DNA of 64,000 nt from Henriciella marina DSM 19595 (GCF_000376805.1 NZ_AQXT01000002.1:1612001-1676000); one strand, 5' to 3'; counted from the stretch's first letter, positions 37,139 to 46,497 are shown. Notes: generated by a model not told the origin, from the sequence alone. Numbers and translations: made by a program.

Positions 37139-37887
37139 CGCCTGTCGTCCCATCCGCGCGTAACCAACTCTTCGGCGAGTGCCCTTTCGGCCTGCACCAC
37201 GCGGGCGAGAACTGCCCCATTCCAGTGATAGAGATTGCGCGTCGCTTCCCGGGTATTACCGACCGCCGCCTTGAACTCGAAATCCTGGCAGGCCGTGCCG
37301 ACGTCGAACTGCAGATTCTCCCAGCTTTCCCAGCGCCCGGAATCGACCTCTTCCGGGCTGTCGAAATAATAGAAGCGGCGGGCGTAATTGGTCCAGGGTG
37401 TGGCGTGCTCGAGCCATTGCGGCTCGACGCGAAGCTGGCCATCGGATTCCTGGGACATCAAATTAATGGCCTCACGGACCTTGCGGTTTGAGATCACGTC
37501 GAATTGGCCGGACGCCCGCAACTGGTCGACGAGCTCTCGATCAACGACAGCAAAATTGTACTTCCCCAGCGAACCAAGCGCAGCCACCACGGCTGACCGG
37601 TCTGCTTCGGCAATTTCACATGACTTAAGGCTGGAGAGCAGCACACCTTCATTTTCGACCTGACCTGCCAGAAACGTGTTCGAATTCCGGATGGCCACAG
37701 CGCTTCGCTGCATGTCGTCATGCAGCCGAACCAGATACTGTCGTTCCATGGACCGTTCGATCCGCGCGTCGTTCCAGTTCGCGACCTGAATACCGAGAAA
37801 GACGCCAAGCACCACAATCAACGTCTCGATGAGGACCGTGAACCAGTCCTGCTTGCGGAGCGCGGTAGTAAGGCGGCGGAGAATCAT
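37135..37887 (-). CDS. Tandem membrane paralogue 1 (MILRRL family)
   Basis: A 250-aa paralogue with N-terminus MILRRLTTALRKQDWFTVLI, identical to paralogue 2 over its first 20 residues. The body is divergent, with a LVDQLRASGQFDVISNRKVR segment at the conserved middle position. It follows the small membrane protein gene by 7 bases. All operon members are uncharacterised. Confidence 0.72.
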   Translation of the reverse strand: MILRRLTTALRKQDWFTVLIETLIVVLGVFLGIQVANWNDARIERSMERQYLVRLHDDMQRSAVAIRNSNTFLAGQVENEGVLLSSLKSCEIAEADRSAVVAALGSLGKYNFAVVDRELVDQLRASGQFDVISNRKVREAINLMSQESDGQLRVEPQWLEHATPWTNYARRFYYFDSPEEVDSGRWESWENLQFDVGTACQDFEFKAAVGNTREATRNLYHWNGAVLARVVQAERALAEELVTRGWDDRR

Positions 37888-37894
37888 CGGACCG

Positions 37895-38383
37895 TCACTC
37901 TACTGCCTCGAGCCGGTCCCATAGATCGACTTCCGGTGCGTCCTTCACCATGGCATCGACGACATCGACGAAGCCCGGATTGAAATAGGTCCGGCAGACA
38001 TCCCACAGCGCACGGCCGCGGGCGGTGCCGAGAACGAAGTAGATCACGCTCCGGTAGGTCTCCCAGGATTCCTTCGTGATCGCGCCGTTCTGATATTGCA
38101 GCCACTCATATTCCCGCGCCCGCATCTGCCCGATCATCCAGAAGAAGAGCCGCGTCTTCTGCTCGAAGCTTGGCGTTTCAGCTTGAGAAAAGATGCGTCC
38201 GAGCTCAGGGAAGTCGACGAATTTGTAGACCCCCGTCTGGTCATAGGTGAGCTGCGCCTGACGCGCCTCCGACCGCATCTGCCGCGCGCCCTGGTGCACC
38301 TGAATAGCGAGATAGATTAGTGTTGCGGCGACAACGACGACACCGGCAATCTGTGCGATAAGCGCTGCCTGTTCGAGCGTCAT
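37895..38383 (-). CDS. Small membrane protein, MTLEQ family member 2
   Basis: A 162-aa protein with a single N-terminal helix (about 7-27: LIAQIAGVVVVAATLIYLA) followed by IQVHQGARQMRSEARQAQLT and a helical domain. It shares MTLEQ and the layout with its upstream neighbour at 38380-38871, which it overlaps by 4 bases. Such proteins are widespread in Hyphomonadaceae-like genomes; function unknown. Confidence 0.7.
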   Translation of the reverse strand: MTLEQAALIAQIAGVVVVAATLIYLAIQVHQGARQMRSEARQAQLTYDQTGVYKFVDFPELGRIFSQAETPSFEQKTRLFFWMIGQMRAREYEWLQYQNGAITKESWETYRSVIYFVLGTARGRALWDVCRTYFNPGFVDVVDAMVKDAPEVDLWDRLEAVE

Positions 38384-38871
38384 GACGCCATCTCCAGCAA
38401 CGGCGCGGTCGGCCCGGCCTCGATCAATTCATCAACCAGTTTACGGAAGCCTGGCGGAAAATGATGCCTGCGGGCGAGCCAGAATCCCTGATAATACTTC
38501 GATGCCAGGTGGTCGCGGAAATGGTTCTGCGTATGGTGCCAGAAGTCCTCCTCGAAAACCTTTTTCCGCGCCTGATAATGCATGACCTGATAGCCGCGCG
38601 TCAGCATGGTGTAGAAGACGTTGAGCTTTGTCCGCTCAGCTGGCTCGAAGGTTTCCGGCCCCCTCTCCAGACCCAGCAGAAACAGGTCCACGAGACTGGC
38701 TTCCTCTAGGGTTTTCATATGGTCCCGGAAGAAATCGTAATAACTGACGGCTGTCGCGATACGTTGCTGGTTCGCCGAATGCCTCAGCTGGAATCCGACG
38801 AAAACAAGCGAGGCGATCACAGCAAGCGAAGAGACGATTCCAGCAAGGAAATAGAGCTGTTCAAGCGTCAT
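38380..38871 (-). CDS. Small membrane protein, MTLEQ family member 1
   Basis: A 163-aa protein with an N-terminal helix (about 7-28: FLAGIVSSLAVIASLVFVGF) then QLRHSANQQRIATAVSYYDF, similar in design to the following gene. The C-terminal part is a helical domain rich in aromatic residues (DFWHHTQNHFRDHL). It lies 15 bases after the sulfotransferase gene. No enzyme motif is seen. Confidence 0.7.
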   Translation of the reverse strand: MTLEQLYFLAGIVSSLAVIASLVFVGFQLRHSANQQRIATAVSYYDFFRDHMKTLEEASLVDLFLLGLERGPETFEPAERTKLNVFYTMLTRGYQVMHYQARKKVFEEDFWHHTQNHFRDHLASKYYQGFWLARRHHFPPGFRKLVDELIEAGPTAPLLEMAS

Positions 38872-38886
38872 AGGCCGGCCCCATCC

Positions 38887-39504
38887 TTATTGTCCGCCGG
38901 AGACGAGATCCCAGAACTCGGCCCGGTCATTTGTCCTCGGGAATGGGCCTTGCGGCACATCGATGCCAAGAAAGCGGCAGAGCGGGTCCCACCCCTGCTT
39001 CACCTCGAAGACAAGTAACTGGCCGGCCGGGATCGTCTGTTTGACGGCCTCATTATGCGCCGTGAACCGGGCCATGCGTTCCGCGTCTGACAGGCCGTCG
39101 GGGAAACCGCTTCGGGCGATCACACCATAGGCCATTTCCAGCCATGGCTTCATCGGCTCCGCCGCCATGCCGCGCTCTTCAAGAAGTTTTGCGATCGTCG
39201 CCCTGAAACTTGCCGCCCAGCTATCCGGGCTGCGGGTCGAGAGGATAAATTTCGCGTCGGGATAGGCGGCGTACAACTCCCTGTAAAACCCGGCGATCGG
39301 CCAGTCTACGCCGCTATCGAACCCTTCGAATGTTTTCTCCCAGTCAGGCTGTCCTGCCAGCGCGTCATTCCACTGCGGCACCCGTTTCTCCAGGTCGTTG
39401 AACACCGCTTCCATGTGGTAGCATGGCCCAAAGCCAAGCTGCTCAAGCGCCAGCTTCAGCGACATCGTCCCAGTCCGGCCGAGGCCAGTGCCAATGATTT
39501 TCAT
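38887..39504 (-). CDS. Sulfotransferase family protein
   Basis: A 205-aa protein with the sulfotransferase P-loop-like 5' phosphosulfate motif IGTGLGRTGTMSLKLALEQL at the N-terminus and a conserved ILSTRSPDSWAASF (3'-phosphate binding region). The fold is that of short bacterial sulfotransferases related to those for sugars and lipids. It leads an operon of membrane proteins. PAPS as donor is known for the family; the acceptor is unknown. Confidence 0.82.
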   Translation of the reverse strand: MKIIGTGLGRTGTMSLKLALEQLGFGPCYHMEAVFNDLEKRVPQWNDALAGQPDWEKTFEGFDSGVDWPIAGFYRELYAAYPDAKFILSTRSPDSWAASFRATIAKLLEERGMAAEPMKPWLEMAYGVIARSGFPDGLSDAERMARFTAHNEAVKQTIPAGQLLVFEVKQGWDPLCRFLGIDVPQGPFPRTNDRAEFWDLVSGGQ

Positions 39505-39919
39505 GTCTGGTCCCACCCATATCGACTACTCGTCCAGCAAGGCGGACTCGAAGTCATCAAGTGGATGCTAGCGCGAGAATTGAGGCAGGTCACCCCGGCG
39601 GGAAATAAACGGAAGGAACACGCTCAACCGCCCAGCTGTGCGATGGACCGGGACAGATTGTGCCGGGCCTGCACGTCCTAGCGGGCGCGGCCTTCTTCGG
39701 TGAAGTAGATGGCTGGGCGCTCCGCGAAATTTTTCAGGACTTTCGCCCGCCCCACTCGAAAGACCTCTTCCGGCACGATCTAGCAGCATCAGGTAGCACG
39801 CCACTGCTTCTCGCGTGGTCGCCCCTCAGATGCGGCTCGCGGAGCAATGACAGAGTTCGCGAAAGTTGGTGCATGCCCAGCTCAAGATCGCAAAGCCTAA
39901 TATGTCTTATTATTCGTTG
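39505..39919. other. Gene-poor stretch between the sulfotransferase operon and an AT-rich gene
   Basis: 415 bases without a credible intact gene. The left part should carry the sulfotransferase operon promoter. A degraded coding remnant is at 39678-39780. The right end turns abruptly AT-rich (from about 39895). No tRNA or attachment site was recognised. Confidence 0.6.
39678..39780 (-). pseudogene. C-terminal remnant of a degraded gene
   Basis: On the minus strand a 33-codon open frame encodes IVPEEVFRVGRAKVLKNFAE then RPAIYFTEEGRAR and a stop at 39680-39678. It reads like a natural protein end, but an in-frame TAG stands directly upstream and no start codon is available. It is probably what remains of a gene lost when the adjacent DNA was rearranged. 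The family is not recognised. Confidence 0.4.
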
Positions 39920-40774
39920 CTACTTGCGGGATCTCGACATTTTGGAATTGCGCAGCTTTTCCAATATATTCGGGTCTTTAGAAAGGGATTTCGCAACCTC
40001 TAAGCCATTAAGATATGTATCCTTCGGCATATAGCCATGGCCACGGTCAACTATGCTTTCTACTTCGCCGAAGCATCCGCGCATATTCAAACCCGCATGG
40101 TGCCAATCAACAGTGCGCGCAACATTTATGTCTGAGGCGACAGGCTGTTCTAGCAAAGACATATCCAAATAAAATTTCTTGCCAGCAAAGCCCACTTTTG
40201 ATCCGCCCGTTTCGGCTAAATACGCTTTAGTGAAAGCATAGTTTGATTGAAGCTGGGGAACGATATCAAATTTAGCCTGCGCGCGGCTCGCCTCGTGAAT
40301 TGCTTGCTTTGCATCAATATCACCGCGTTCGAACCGTCTAAATATTGAGTCGACATGGCCAGCAGTTTGATCAATTCCGGCCCTTCTTCCTCTAACCCTG
40401 AATCCCGCAGCCACGACCATGCGCGCACCACAGTTCTTATCTCTCAGATCGCTTGAATTGACTTCCTGAAATAAGTTCCATGCGCGTCGGATGAAGTCGT
40501 AAGTAACTGAATTGCAGCGGTACGAAAGATCACGATACAGAATCGCCCCGTCATTCGTAACGAGAGATGGAAAGTTTCTTCGACTATGCTTCGCAACTAT
40601 TTGATGAAATGCGCGTAGGCGCCGGTGCGCTTTTTCTGCTTGAGGATGGGTTGGAATGAAATCTGCTTGGGCGATCTGCGACCCATATCCCAATAAGTCT
40701 ACCCATCCGACAACAGCTGTTTGGAAGGCATACTTGACGCTCATTCCTACACGTTGCTGAGTTGATTTCGCCAA
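39920..40774 (-). CDS. Orphan protein, possible divergent class III nucleotide cyclase fold
   Basis: A 284-aa soluble protein, more AT-rich than its surroundings. Its layout follows that of class III cyclase-like proteins: AVVGWVDLLGYGSQIA near the start (possible first metal Asp), SLVTNDGAILYRDL (possible second Asp), GARMVVAAGFRVRG (the RG..G position) and NYAFTKAYLAETGG followed by KKFYLD (the late A..xE..ID pattern). These are loose resemblances only. Divergent cyclases of this design act in Pycsar-type phage defence, but no effector gene is next to it. It could equally be an unrelated family. Confidence 0.5.
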   Translation of the reverse strand: MAKSTQQRVGMSVKYAFQTAVVGWVDLLGYGSQIAQADFIPTHPQAEKAHRRLRAFHQIVAKHSRRNFPSLVTNDGAILYRDLSYRCNSVTYDFIRRAWNLFQEVNSSDLRDKNCGARMVVAAGFRVRGRRAGIDQTAGHVDSIFRRFERGDIDAKQAIHEASRAQAKFDIVPQLQSNYAFTKAYLAETGGSKVGFAGKKFYLDMSLLEQPVASDINVARTVDWHHAGLNMRGCFGEVESIVDRGHGYMPKDTYLNGLEVAKSLSKDPNILEKLRNSKMSRSRK

Positions 40775-40836
40775 ACTAATTAATCCTGTTCGACCTATCG
40801 TCTACTTTGACGTAAAGCAGCGCTCAAAAGCTAGCG

Positions 40837-42180
40837 CTAAACCGCCTCCGGCTCCAGCGTCTCGTTGAACTTGACCGGCTTGCCGCCGCCCTTTTGCGTT
40901 ATCTCGCCATCGCGCATGACGAACTGGCCGCGGATGATGGTCGCGACAGGCCAGCCAGTCGCCTCGAAGCCATCATAGGGTGTCCAGCCGCATTTGGCCT
41001 TGGTCCACTCTTCCGTGATCGTTTCCTTGCGCTTCAGGTCCACGACGGTGAAGTCGGCGTCATAGCCTTCAGCAATCCGGCCCTTGTTCGCGATACCGAA
41101 GACACGCTGCGGACCAGCCGAGGTCAGCTCCACGAAACGGCGCAGCGTCAGCTTTCCATTGTTCACATGGGTCAGCATGATCGGCACGAAGGTCTGCACA
41201 CCGGGCGTGCCAGACGGTGAAGCCGGATAAGGCCGCAGCTTCTCTTCACGCGCATGCGGGGCATGGTCGGTCGCAACCACATCGACGATGCCTGCATTGA
41301 GTGCGCGCCACAGTGCATCCTGATGGCGCTGTTCACGGATCGGCGGGTTTTGCTGGGCAAAGCCTTTCAGGCGGTCATAGCAATCGGGCGCGGCCAGCGT
41401 CAGATGGTTCGGAAGCACTTCGACAGACGCCACATCCTTGGCATCGCGGAGCAGCTCCATCTCCTCAGCGGTGGAGATATGCAACACATGGATGCGCTTG
41501 CCGGTCTTGCGGGCAAGGCGCAGCAGGCGGCGCGTGGAGCTGACCGCCGCCTCGACATCGCGCACCACGACATGGCTGTTCCAGTCGCCCTGAACGGCAA
41601 GTTTCTGCCTGTCTGCAAGCCGGTACTCGTCTTCGGAATGGAAGGCCGCCCTGCGCTTGATCGCGCGCAGCACTGCCTCGACGCCTTCATCATCATGCAC
41701 CAGCAGATCGCCGGTCGATGAGCCCATGAAAACCTTGACGCCGCAGCAGCCCTGCATGCGCTCCATCTCACCCAGAATGCCGGTATTCTCATGCGTCGCG
41801 CCGGCATAGAAAGCATGGTCGACATCCATGCGCCCCCTGGCGCGGTTCAGCTTGTCGGTCAGCATATCAGGGCTGGTCGTGGAGGGGTTGGTATTCGGCA
41901 TCTCGAACACCGCCGTCACCCCGCCGAGCGCGGCAGAGCGCGCCTCGGTCTCAAGGTCGGCCTTATACTCCAGCCCCGGCTCCCGAAAGTGCACCTGGCT
42001 GTCGATCACACCCGGCAGGACGTGCAGCCCGGTCGCGTCATAGGTCTCACCGGCTTGCGAAGGATCGAACTTGCCAATGGCAACAATCTTGCCGCCGCGC
42101 ACAGCCACATCGACGTTTTCCTCGCCGCCGGGAGAGACAACGGTGCCGTTCTTCAGGATCAGATCATAGGTCGTTTTCAT
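40837..42180 (-). CDS. pyrC: Dihydroorotase (PyrC-type amidohydrolase)
   Basis: Cyclises carbamoyl aspartate in pyrimidine synthesis. Motifs: LPGVIDSQVHFREPGLEYKA (metal ligands HxH variant, SQVHF), KVFMGSSTGDLLV with the carbamylated-Lys position, HVLHISTAEEMEL, and VVATDHAPHAREEK. Length 447 aa is typical of the class I bacterial enzyme. The first metal-site pair reads Q-V-H rather than the usual H-V-H, as in a number of amidohydrolase relatives, so a hydantoinase-like activity is an alternative. No other pyrimidine genes are nearby. Confidence 0.85.
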   Translation of the reverse strand: MKTTYDLILKNGTVVSPGGEENVDVAVRGGKIVAIGKFDPSQAGETYDATGLHVLPGVIDSQVHFREPGLEYKADLETEARSAALGGVTAVFEMPNTNPSTTSPDMLTDKLNRARGRMDVDHAFYAGATHENTGILGEMERMQGCCGVKVFMGSSTGDLLVHDDEGVEAVLRAIKRRAAFHSEDEYRLADRQKLAVQGDWNSHVVVRDVEAAVSSTRRLLRLARKTGKRIHVLHISTAEEMELLRDAKDVASVEVLPNHLTLAAPDCYDRLKGFAQQNPPIREQRHQDALWRALNAGIVDVVATDHAPHAREEKLRPYPASPSGTPGVQTFVPIMLTHVNNGKLTLRRFVELTSAGPQRVFGIANKGRIAEGYDADFTVVDLKRKETITEEWTKAKCGWTPYDGFEATGWPVATIIRGQFVMRDGEITQKGGGKPVKFNETLEPEAV

Positions 42181-42264
42181 GAGCTCTTTATGCGCTCAGA
42201 AGCGCTCAATGTCACGGACAGCGTGACATCCGAATCATATCGAAAACGAAGAAGAAGAAACCTT

Positions 42265-42301
42265 CCCCTCTCCCGGATGCGGGAGGGGATAAGGGAAAGC
42301 A
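42265..42301. repeat. Left copy of 37-bp island-flanking repeat (REP-like)
   Basis: CCCCTCTCCCGGATGCGGGAGGGG with AAGGGAAAGCA. Its reverse complement matches 58487-58523 at 35 of 37 positions, the two mismatches lying in the palindrome centre. The two copies thus flank about 16.2 kb in opposite orientation. Confidence 0.85.
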
Positions 42302-42402
42302 GGTGTCGGACGACAGGCGGTCAGCATTTGCCAATTATATCCACCACCAAAGATTGAAGTACGTTGCCCTTCGCAACCTTTTCGCAATTCTGCTAGGGAT
42401 AA

Positions 42403-45400
42403 ATGCCCGCTCATCAGAAATCGAAACGAAAGCTACGCATGTTGCCTCCACTTCCCGAATTGAAGCCGAGTCAAATTGGCGAGTTTATTAGATTTCATGC
42501 CTGCGAGCGGAGGGCGAATCTCAGTGTTAGTAGGGCACGAATAAGGGAAGAGTTGCCCTTCTACGGTCGCTTAGAAAACACGCTTGACGTCGTTCTGCGA
42601 GAAAAAGGGGAAATCGCAGAGAACGATTGGCACCAATCACTGATCGAGTCTGGTGCACAACAGGTTCTTGCTGACACCGAAACGCCGTCGCTTGGCGACG
42701 TGCTGGCTTCGTTTTCTGACAAAGCTCAAGACACACTCGCTTTTGCAACCGAAGTTTTGGTGAGCGGACGAGTAGGTGCGTTCGAAGTCAGCGGTCGAAT
42801 GGATTTCGTGTTGTTGTTATGGCGCGATGGGCGGCCAGTGATTCGAGTCGTGGAGGCGAAAGCTTCGCGCAAAGATCAAACATACCAGCGAATTCAAGCC
42901 GCTTGTTATCTGCTCATGACCCAACAAGTTGCTGCTCACACTAACATCAACATAGACGGGCATCAGCTGGATGACCGCTCGGTAGAAGCGGTAGTTGCAC
43001 GAATAGATGAGGAATCGAGAGCACTCCAGAACCCGTTAGAGCTTCAACCTTTAAGTCTGTCAGTACCTAGCGATGATTTAAACCGGCTACTAGCGGCTGG
43101 AGGCGTCTTTGAAAGGTCCGTCAGAGCTGATTTGGACACGTTGCCATACAAGCTTGAGCCGAAGTGCGACGCCTGTGTCTTCAATGTGCATTGTTTTCCT
43201 GAATCTGCTCGCCGTCGAAAGATTCAGCTATTGGGACTTCGAGCCGACCTCATAGCTGCACTTTCCGATCACGGGATACACCAACTCGACGAACTGGCTC
43301 GACTCGATGTCGATTCCGAATTGGCTGCTGCGCTAAGTGCTGATGAGCGAATTGAAGAGGACATTGAAGTACTTAAAGCGCGAGCCGTTGCAAGGGTACA
43401 GACATTGGACTTGGAAGAACCTGTCGAGGGTTGGGAAGTCCAACAACTGCCTCAGCGCGCGACTTCGCTCAGACCCAATCATGAAATTAATGGCCAGAGA
43501 GTAATCCGCGTCTATTTACACGTCGATTACGACTACATCGAAGATCGACTACTAGCTGTAGCTGCTCACGTCACAAATAGTAATGGGCGCTTGGAGGTTG
43601 GTTGGCGACAGGAGGACGGTCGCTACCGTCCAGCTACTGAGGTCGAGGAATCCGTCGGCGACAATCGAAGACCGTTATCCGGCATTGATGTGGTCGAGTT
43701 CAAAAACTCTAACTGGACGCATTCTGTTCAGGACGATGCTGCTTCCGAACGAACAATGCTGGAAAACTTCTACCGGCGTTTAATTGAAGCGATTGCACAA
43801 ACTTCCCAGGCCGACGAAGAATACATCCACTTCTACGTTTGGTCGGAAAATGAAATGCGGCGCTTAATGGAAGCGACAAGCCGAGGTGGCCCAGGTTTGT
43901 TGGCAAACATGTCGCAACTCTTCGGATGTCGCATGGGGCGCGAGCAACTTATTGTAACCCCTCTTCAAACCGACATTCACCGACGCTTCGCGTTTGGCTG
44001 GACAGGACGCGGACTTTCAGTTGCTACATCATTGCGCTGGTTTGGTGGTCGCTATCATTGGACAAGACGCGTGGGTCGGGATCAAATAGACCTATCGAAT
44101 GTATTTCAACAAGACATTTTCGATTTTGCGACCACTCTTTGGACCGAGGATGGAGAGTGGTGTGAAGATGGCGTAGGCGAGCGCCAGCGCTACGAATTAA
44201 GGAGTAGGTTCTTCGACCAAACCAGCGTGGCATATTATCGAGCTTTGTGGGGCGCAATAAACTCCGAAGACGAACACTGGGACGCGCAAGCAAGGAGCGC
44301 TATCCAACGCTACGAACGAGTTGCTCAGGTGCCCGGAATCCTGCCAACGTACCTCACGGCGCGGACCCATGCGCTTCGCTGGGTTGATGAGCGAGCGGGA
44401 TTCTTCAATAACAGAATTGAGAAGACCCCGCTTGATATTCGCCAGCTCGGCAACTTCCGTCTTCGCTCAAACTCCCCTCGTCAAGCTGCGATAGATGTAC
44501 TGCGCATCGATTGGACGATGGCATATATGGAGTGGTTAGTCGCTCAAACTTCAACAGCGAGAGACAGGATTCAAAGCGGACGTTGTCTCCCTTTGGAGGT
44601 TATAGACGTAGGCGATGGAGATCGAGGCAGCAGCATCGTGCGCGCCAGAATTCGTGCAGACTTAGTCAATACCTCCAACGATGTTCTTCAGAGACGCTAC
44701 TCGGATGGCGAGGGGGACCTCGTCCGGATGATGTCCTGGACGGGAAATCCGCAAGATCAAGCGCGAGCCAATCCTGCAGCGTGCTGCTGGATTGAGCATT
44801 TGGACTGGGAAGCGGGAACAATTCAGCTCAGTACGCGACCGGCAAGGCAAGGGCTTTATAGGCAATTCAGCGCGCCAGCGAATGCCTTTGGCGAGTATCC
44901 GTACGTGCTCTTGGAAAAGTCTGTCACCAGCTACACTCATCCAAAAACCGACGAACGTTTGCAGACCAATCAAAATAATCACGTCGACCCATGGTTTGAT
45001 CTGAGCGATCCCAATGTGACTCCCGCTGCGCCGCTGGAACAAGATGTCCGCGATAGACTTCGCGAAGCTTTAACAAGCTGGCGCATTCCCAACACTGACT
45101 TCCAGCTTCTTGAAGAGCAGATACTCGCGGTGTCCGCTAGCCTCGATAGTCGAATTAGCGCACTTCAAGGCCCTCCCGGCACTGGGAAAACCGCAACTAC
45201 CGCGGTGGCAATTGTTTCTAGAATTGCCGCTAGATTGAGTGCTGGAGACCGTGTGATCGTTACTGGGTTTACACACAGAGCAGTAGATACTCTGGTTGAG
45301 CGGACGGCGAATTGGATTGCATCCCTGGTGCAAATTCTAGGGCAGTATGGTTTTGAGCTTCCACCAGTCGAACTGGTGCGTGTTGCGTCTCGTGATCCTC

Positions 45401-46497
45401 AGAACCTACCCGCAAACGTCCAAAACCTGGATTTGGACGATATCCCTAGGGTGGGCGACGCCACTGCATATTTCGCGAACAAAGCCAACTCCGTTACTTT
45501 GCTCTTTGGCACACCGACTCACCTGTTGAAGCTGGAGAAAACGCTGGGCGCAAGGCACAGCCTTTGCGCTAAAGACTTGGTCGTTGATGAAGCGAGTATG
45601 ATGGTATTCCCGGCCATGTTGGCCCTCGCCTCGCTTACATCCTCCGAAGCCTCTGTTTTGGTGGCTGGGGATAATCGTCAATTGGCTCCGATTTTGTCGC
45701 ATCCGTGGGACACCGAAGATCGCCCTCCAACGGTTCGGTATCAACCTTTCTTGAGTGCGTATGAGGTCGTTGCGCGAATAGATGAGACTTACAATCAAGC
45801 CCATCCATCCCGAATATCTGTGTCTCGTCTACGACACACTTTCAGACTGCCTCCCGCTACACGAGAGGTCGTAGGTGTTTTATACCTTAGAGACGACAAT
45901 TTCGCATTATCAGGACGCACTGAGCACCCGGGGCCCATGGGTGCTGTCGCTGACGCGGAGTTCGCACCCGTATGGACCGACCCATTTGGCTTAGTGCTGG
46001 TTAGTCACTCCGAGAGACGATCACGCAAGGAGAACGCCATCGAACGAGCCATTGTTTCGGCTGTAATTGACGCGTCCGAAGGATGCGGCGAGAATAGCAT
46101 CGTGGTTCTCACACCGCACAGGGCACAGCGCGCGTTGTTGCAGCAGGCGCTACAAGATCGCCCAGAAGTGGCGATCGTGGACACAGTCGAGCGTCTTCAA
46201 GGCGGCGAAGCGGCAACTATCATCGTTTCCGCAACCGCAAGCGATCCAGATGCGATAGCCTCAGCGGAACAATTCCTGATGGACGTACACCGGGCGAATG
46301 TTGCTTTTTCACGCAACGAAGATCGATTAATCGTGATTGCGTCTGAGACGTTGCTCGATCACATTTCGGCGAACATTGATGTTTATGAGCATTCGTTATT
46401 GTGGAAAACGCTTCGCACGGCATGCTCAAGTTGCGTTCGAGAAATTGAAATCGACGGTGCCGTCGCCCGGATTCTCACGAAACCTCAGTTGAATTGA
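42403..46497 (+). CDS. Cas4-like nuclease fused to UPF1/DNA2-type SF1 helicase
   Basis: A 1364-aa protein. Residues about 22-275 form a RecB/Cas4-type nuclease: C34, D134 (GRMDF), E151-x-K153 (VVEAKAS), Q165 and Y169, then C255, C258 and C264, a set able to hold a 4Fe-4S cluster. Residues about 370-530 resemble an RNase H-like region of TM0106-type nucleases. The C-terminal SF1B helicase has GPPGTGKT (923-930), DEAS (1062-1065), GDNRQLAP and FSRNEDR (R1304). Such fusions resemble Dna2 and occur in phage-defence loci. An alternative start is 42439. Its stop lies on the left candidate terminal repeat and overlaps the convergent methyltransferase gene by 23 bases. Confidence 0.85.
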   Translation: MPAHQKSKRKLRMLPPLPELKPSQIGEFIRFHACERRANLSVSRARIREELPFYGRLENTLDVVLREKGEIAENDWHQSLIESGAQQVLADTETPSLGDVLASFSDKAQDTLAFATEVLVSGRVGAFEVSGRMDFVLLLWRDGRPVIRVVEAKASRKDQTYQRIQAACYLLMTQQVAAHTNINIDGHQLDDRSVEAVVARIDEESRALQNPLELQPLSLSVPSDDLNRLLAAGGVFERSVRADLDTLPYKLEPKCDACVFNVHCFPESARRRKIQLLGLRADLIAALSDHGIHQLDELARLDVDSELAAALSADERIEEDIEVLKARAVARVQTLDLEEPVEGWEVQQLPQRATSLRPNHEINGQRVIRVYLHVDYDYIEDRLLAVAAHVTNSNGRLEVGWRQEDGRYRPATEVEESVGDNRRPLSGIDVVEFKNSNWTHSVQDDAASERTMLENFYRRLIEAIAQTSQADEEYIHFYVWSENEMRRLMEATSRGGPGLLANMSQLFGCRMGREQLIVTPLQTDIHRRFAFGWTGRGLSVATSLRWFGGRYHWTRRVGRDQIDLSNVFQQDIFDFATTLWTEDGEWCEDGVGERQRYELRSRFFDQTSVAYYRALWGAINSEDEHWDAQARSAIQRYERVAQVPGILPTYLTARTHALRWVDERAGFFNNRIEKTPLDIRQLGNFRLRSNSPRQAAIDVLRIDWTMAYMEWLVAQTSTARDRIQSGRCLPLEVIDVGDGDRGSSIVRARIRADLVNTSNDVLQRRYSDGEGDLVRMMSWTGNPQDQARANPAACCWIEHLDWEAGTIQLSTRPARQGLYRQFSAPANAFGEYPYVLLEKSVTSYTHPKTDERLQTNQNNHVDPWFDLSDPNVTPAAPLEQDVRDRLREALTSWRIPNTDFQLLEEQILAVSASLDSRISALQGPPGTGKTATTAVAIVSRIAARLSAGDRVIVTGFTHRAVDTLVERTANWIASLVQILGQYGFELPPVELVRVASRDPQNLPANVQNLDLDDIPRVGDATAYFANKANSVTLLFGTPTHLLKLEKTLGARHSLCAKDLVVDEASMMVFPAMLALASLTSSEASVLVAGDNRQLAPILSHPWDTEDRPPTVRYQPFLSAYEVVARIDETYNQAHPSRISVSRLRHTFRLPPATREVVGVLYLRDDNFALSGRTEHPGPMGAVADAEFAPVWTDPFGLVLVSHSERRSRKENAIERAIVSAVIDASEGCGENSIVVLTPHRAQRALLQQALQDRPEVAIVDTVERLQGGEAATIIVSATASDPDAIASAEQFLMDVHRANVAFSRNEDRLIVIASETLLDHISANIDVYEHSLLWKTLRTACSSCVREIEIDGAVARILTKPQLN

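Noticed and set aside
39505-40836. tRNA gene or attachment site as an island target
   Set aside because: No cloverleaf-like sequence or duplicated end was found on either strand in this stretch.
42403-46497. Helicase gene as part of the casposon
   Set aside because: It lies outside the candidate left repeat, is oriented toward the element and has different base composition, so I treat it as a separate island gene, while keeping the possibility open.
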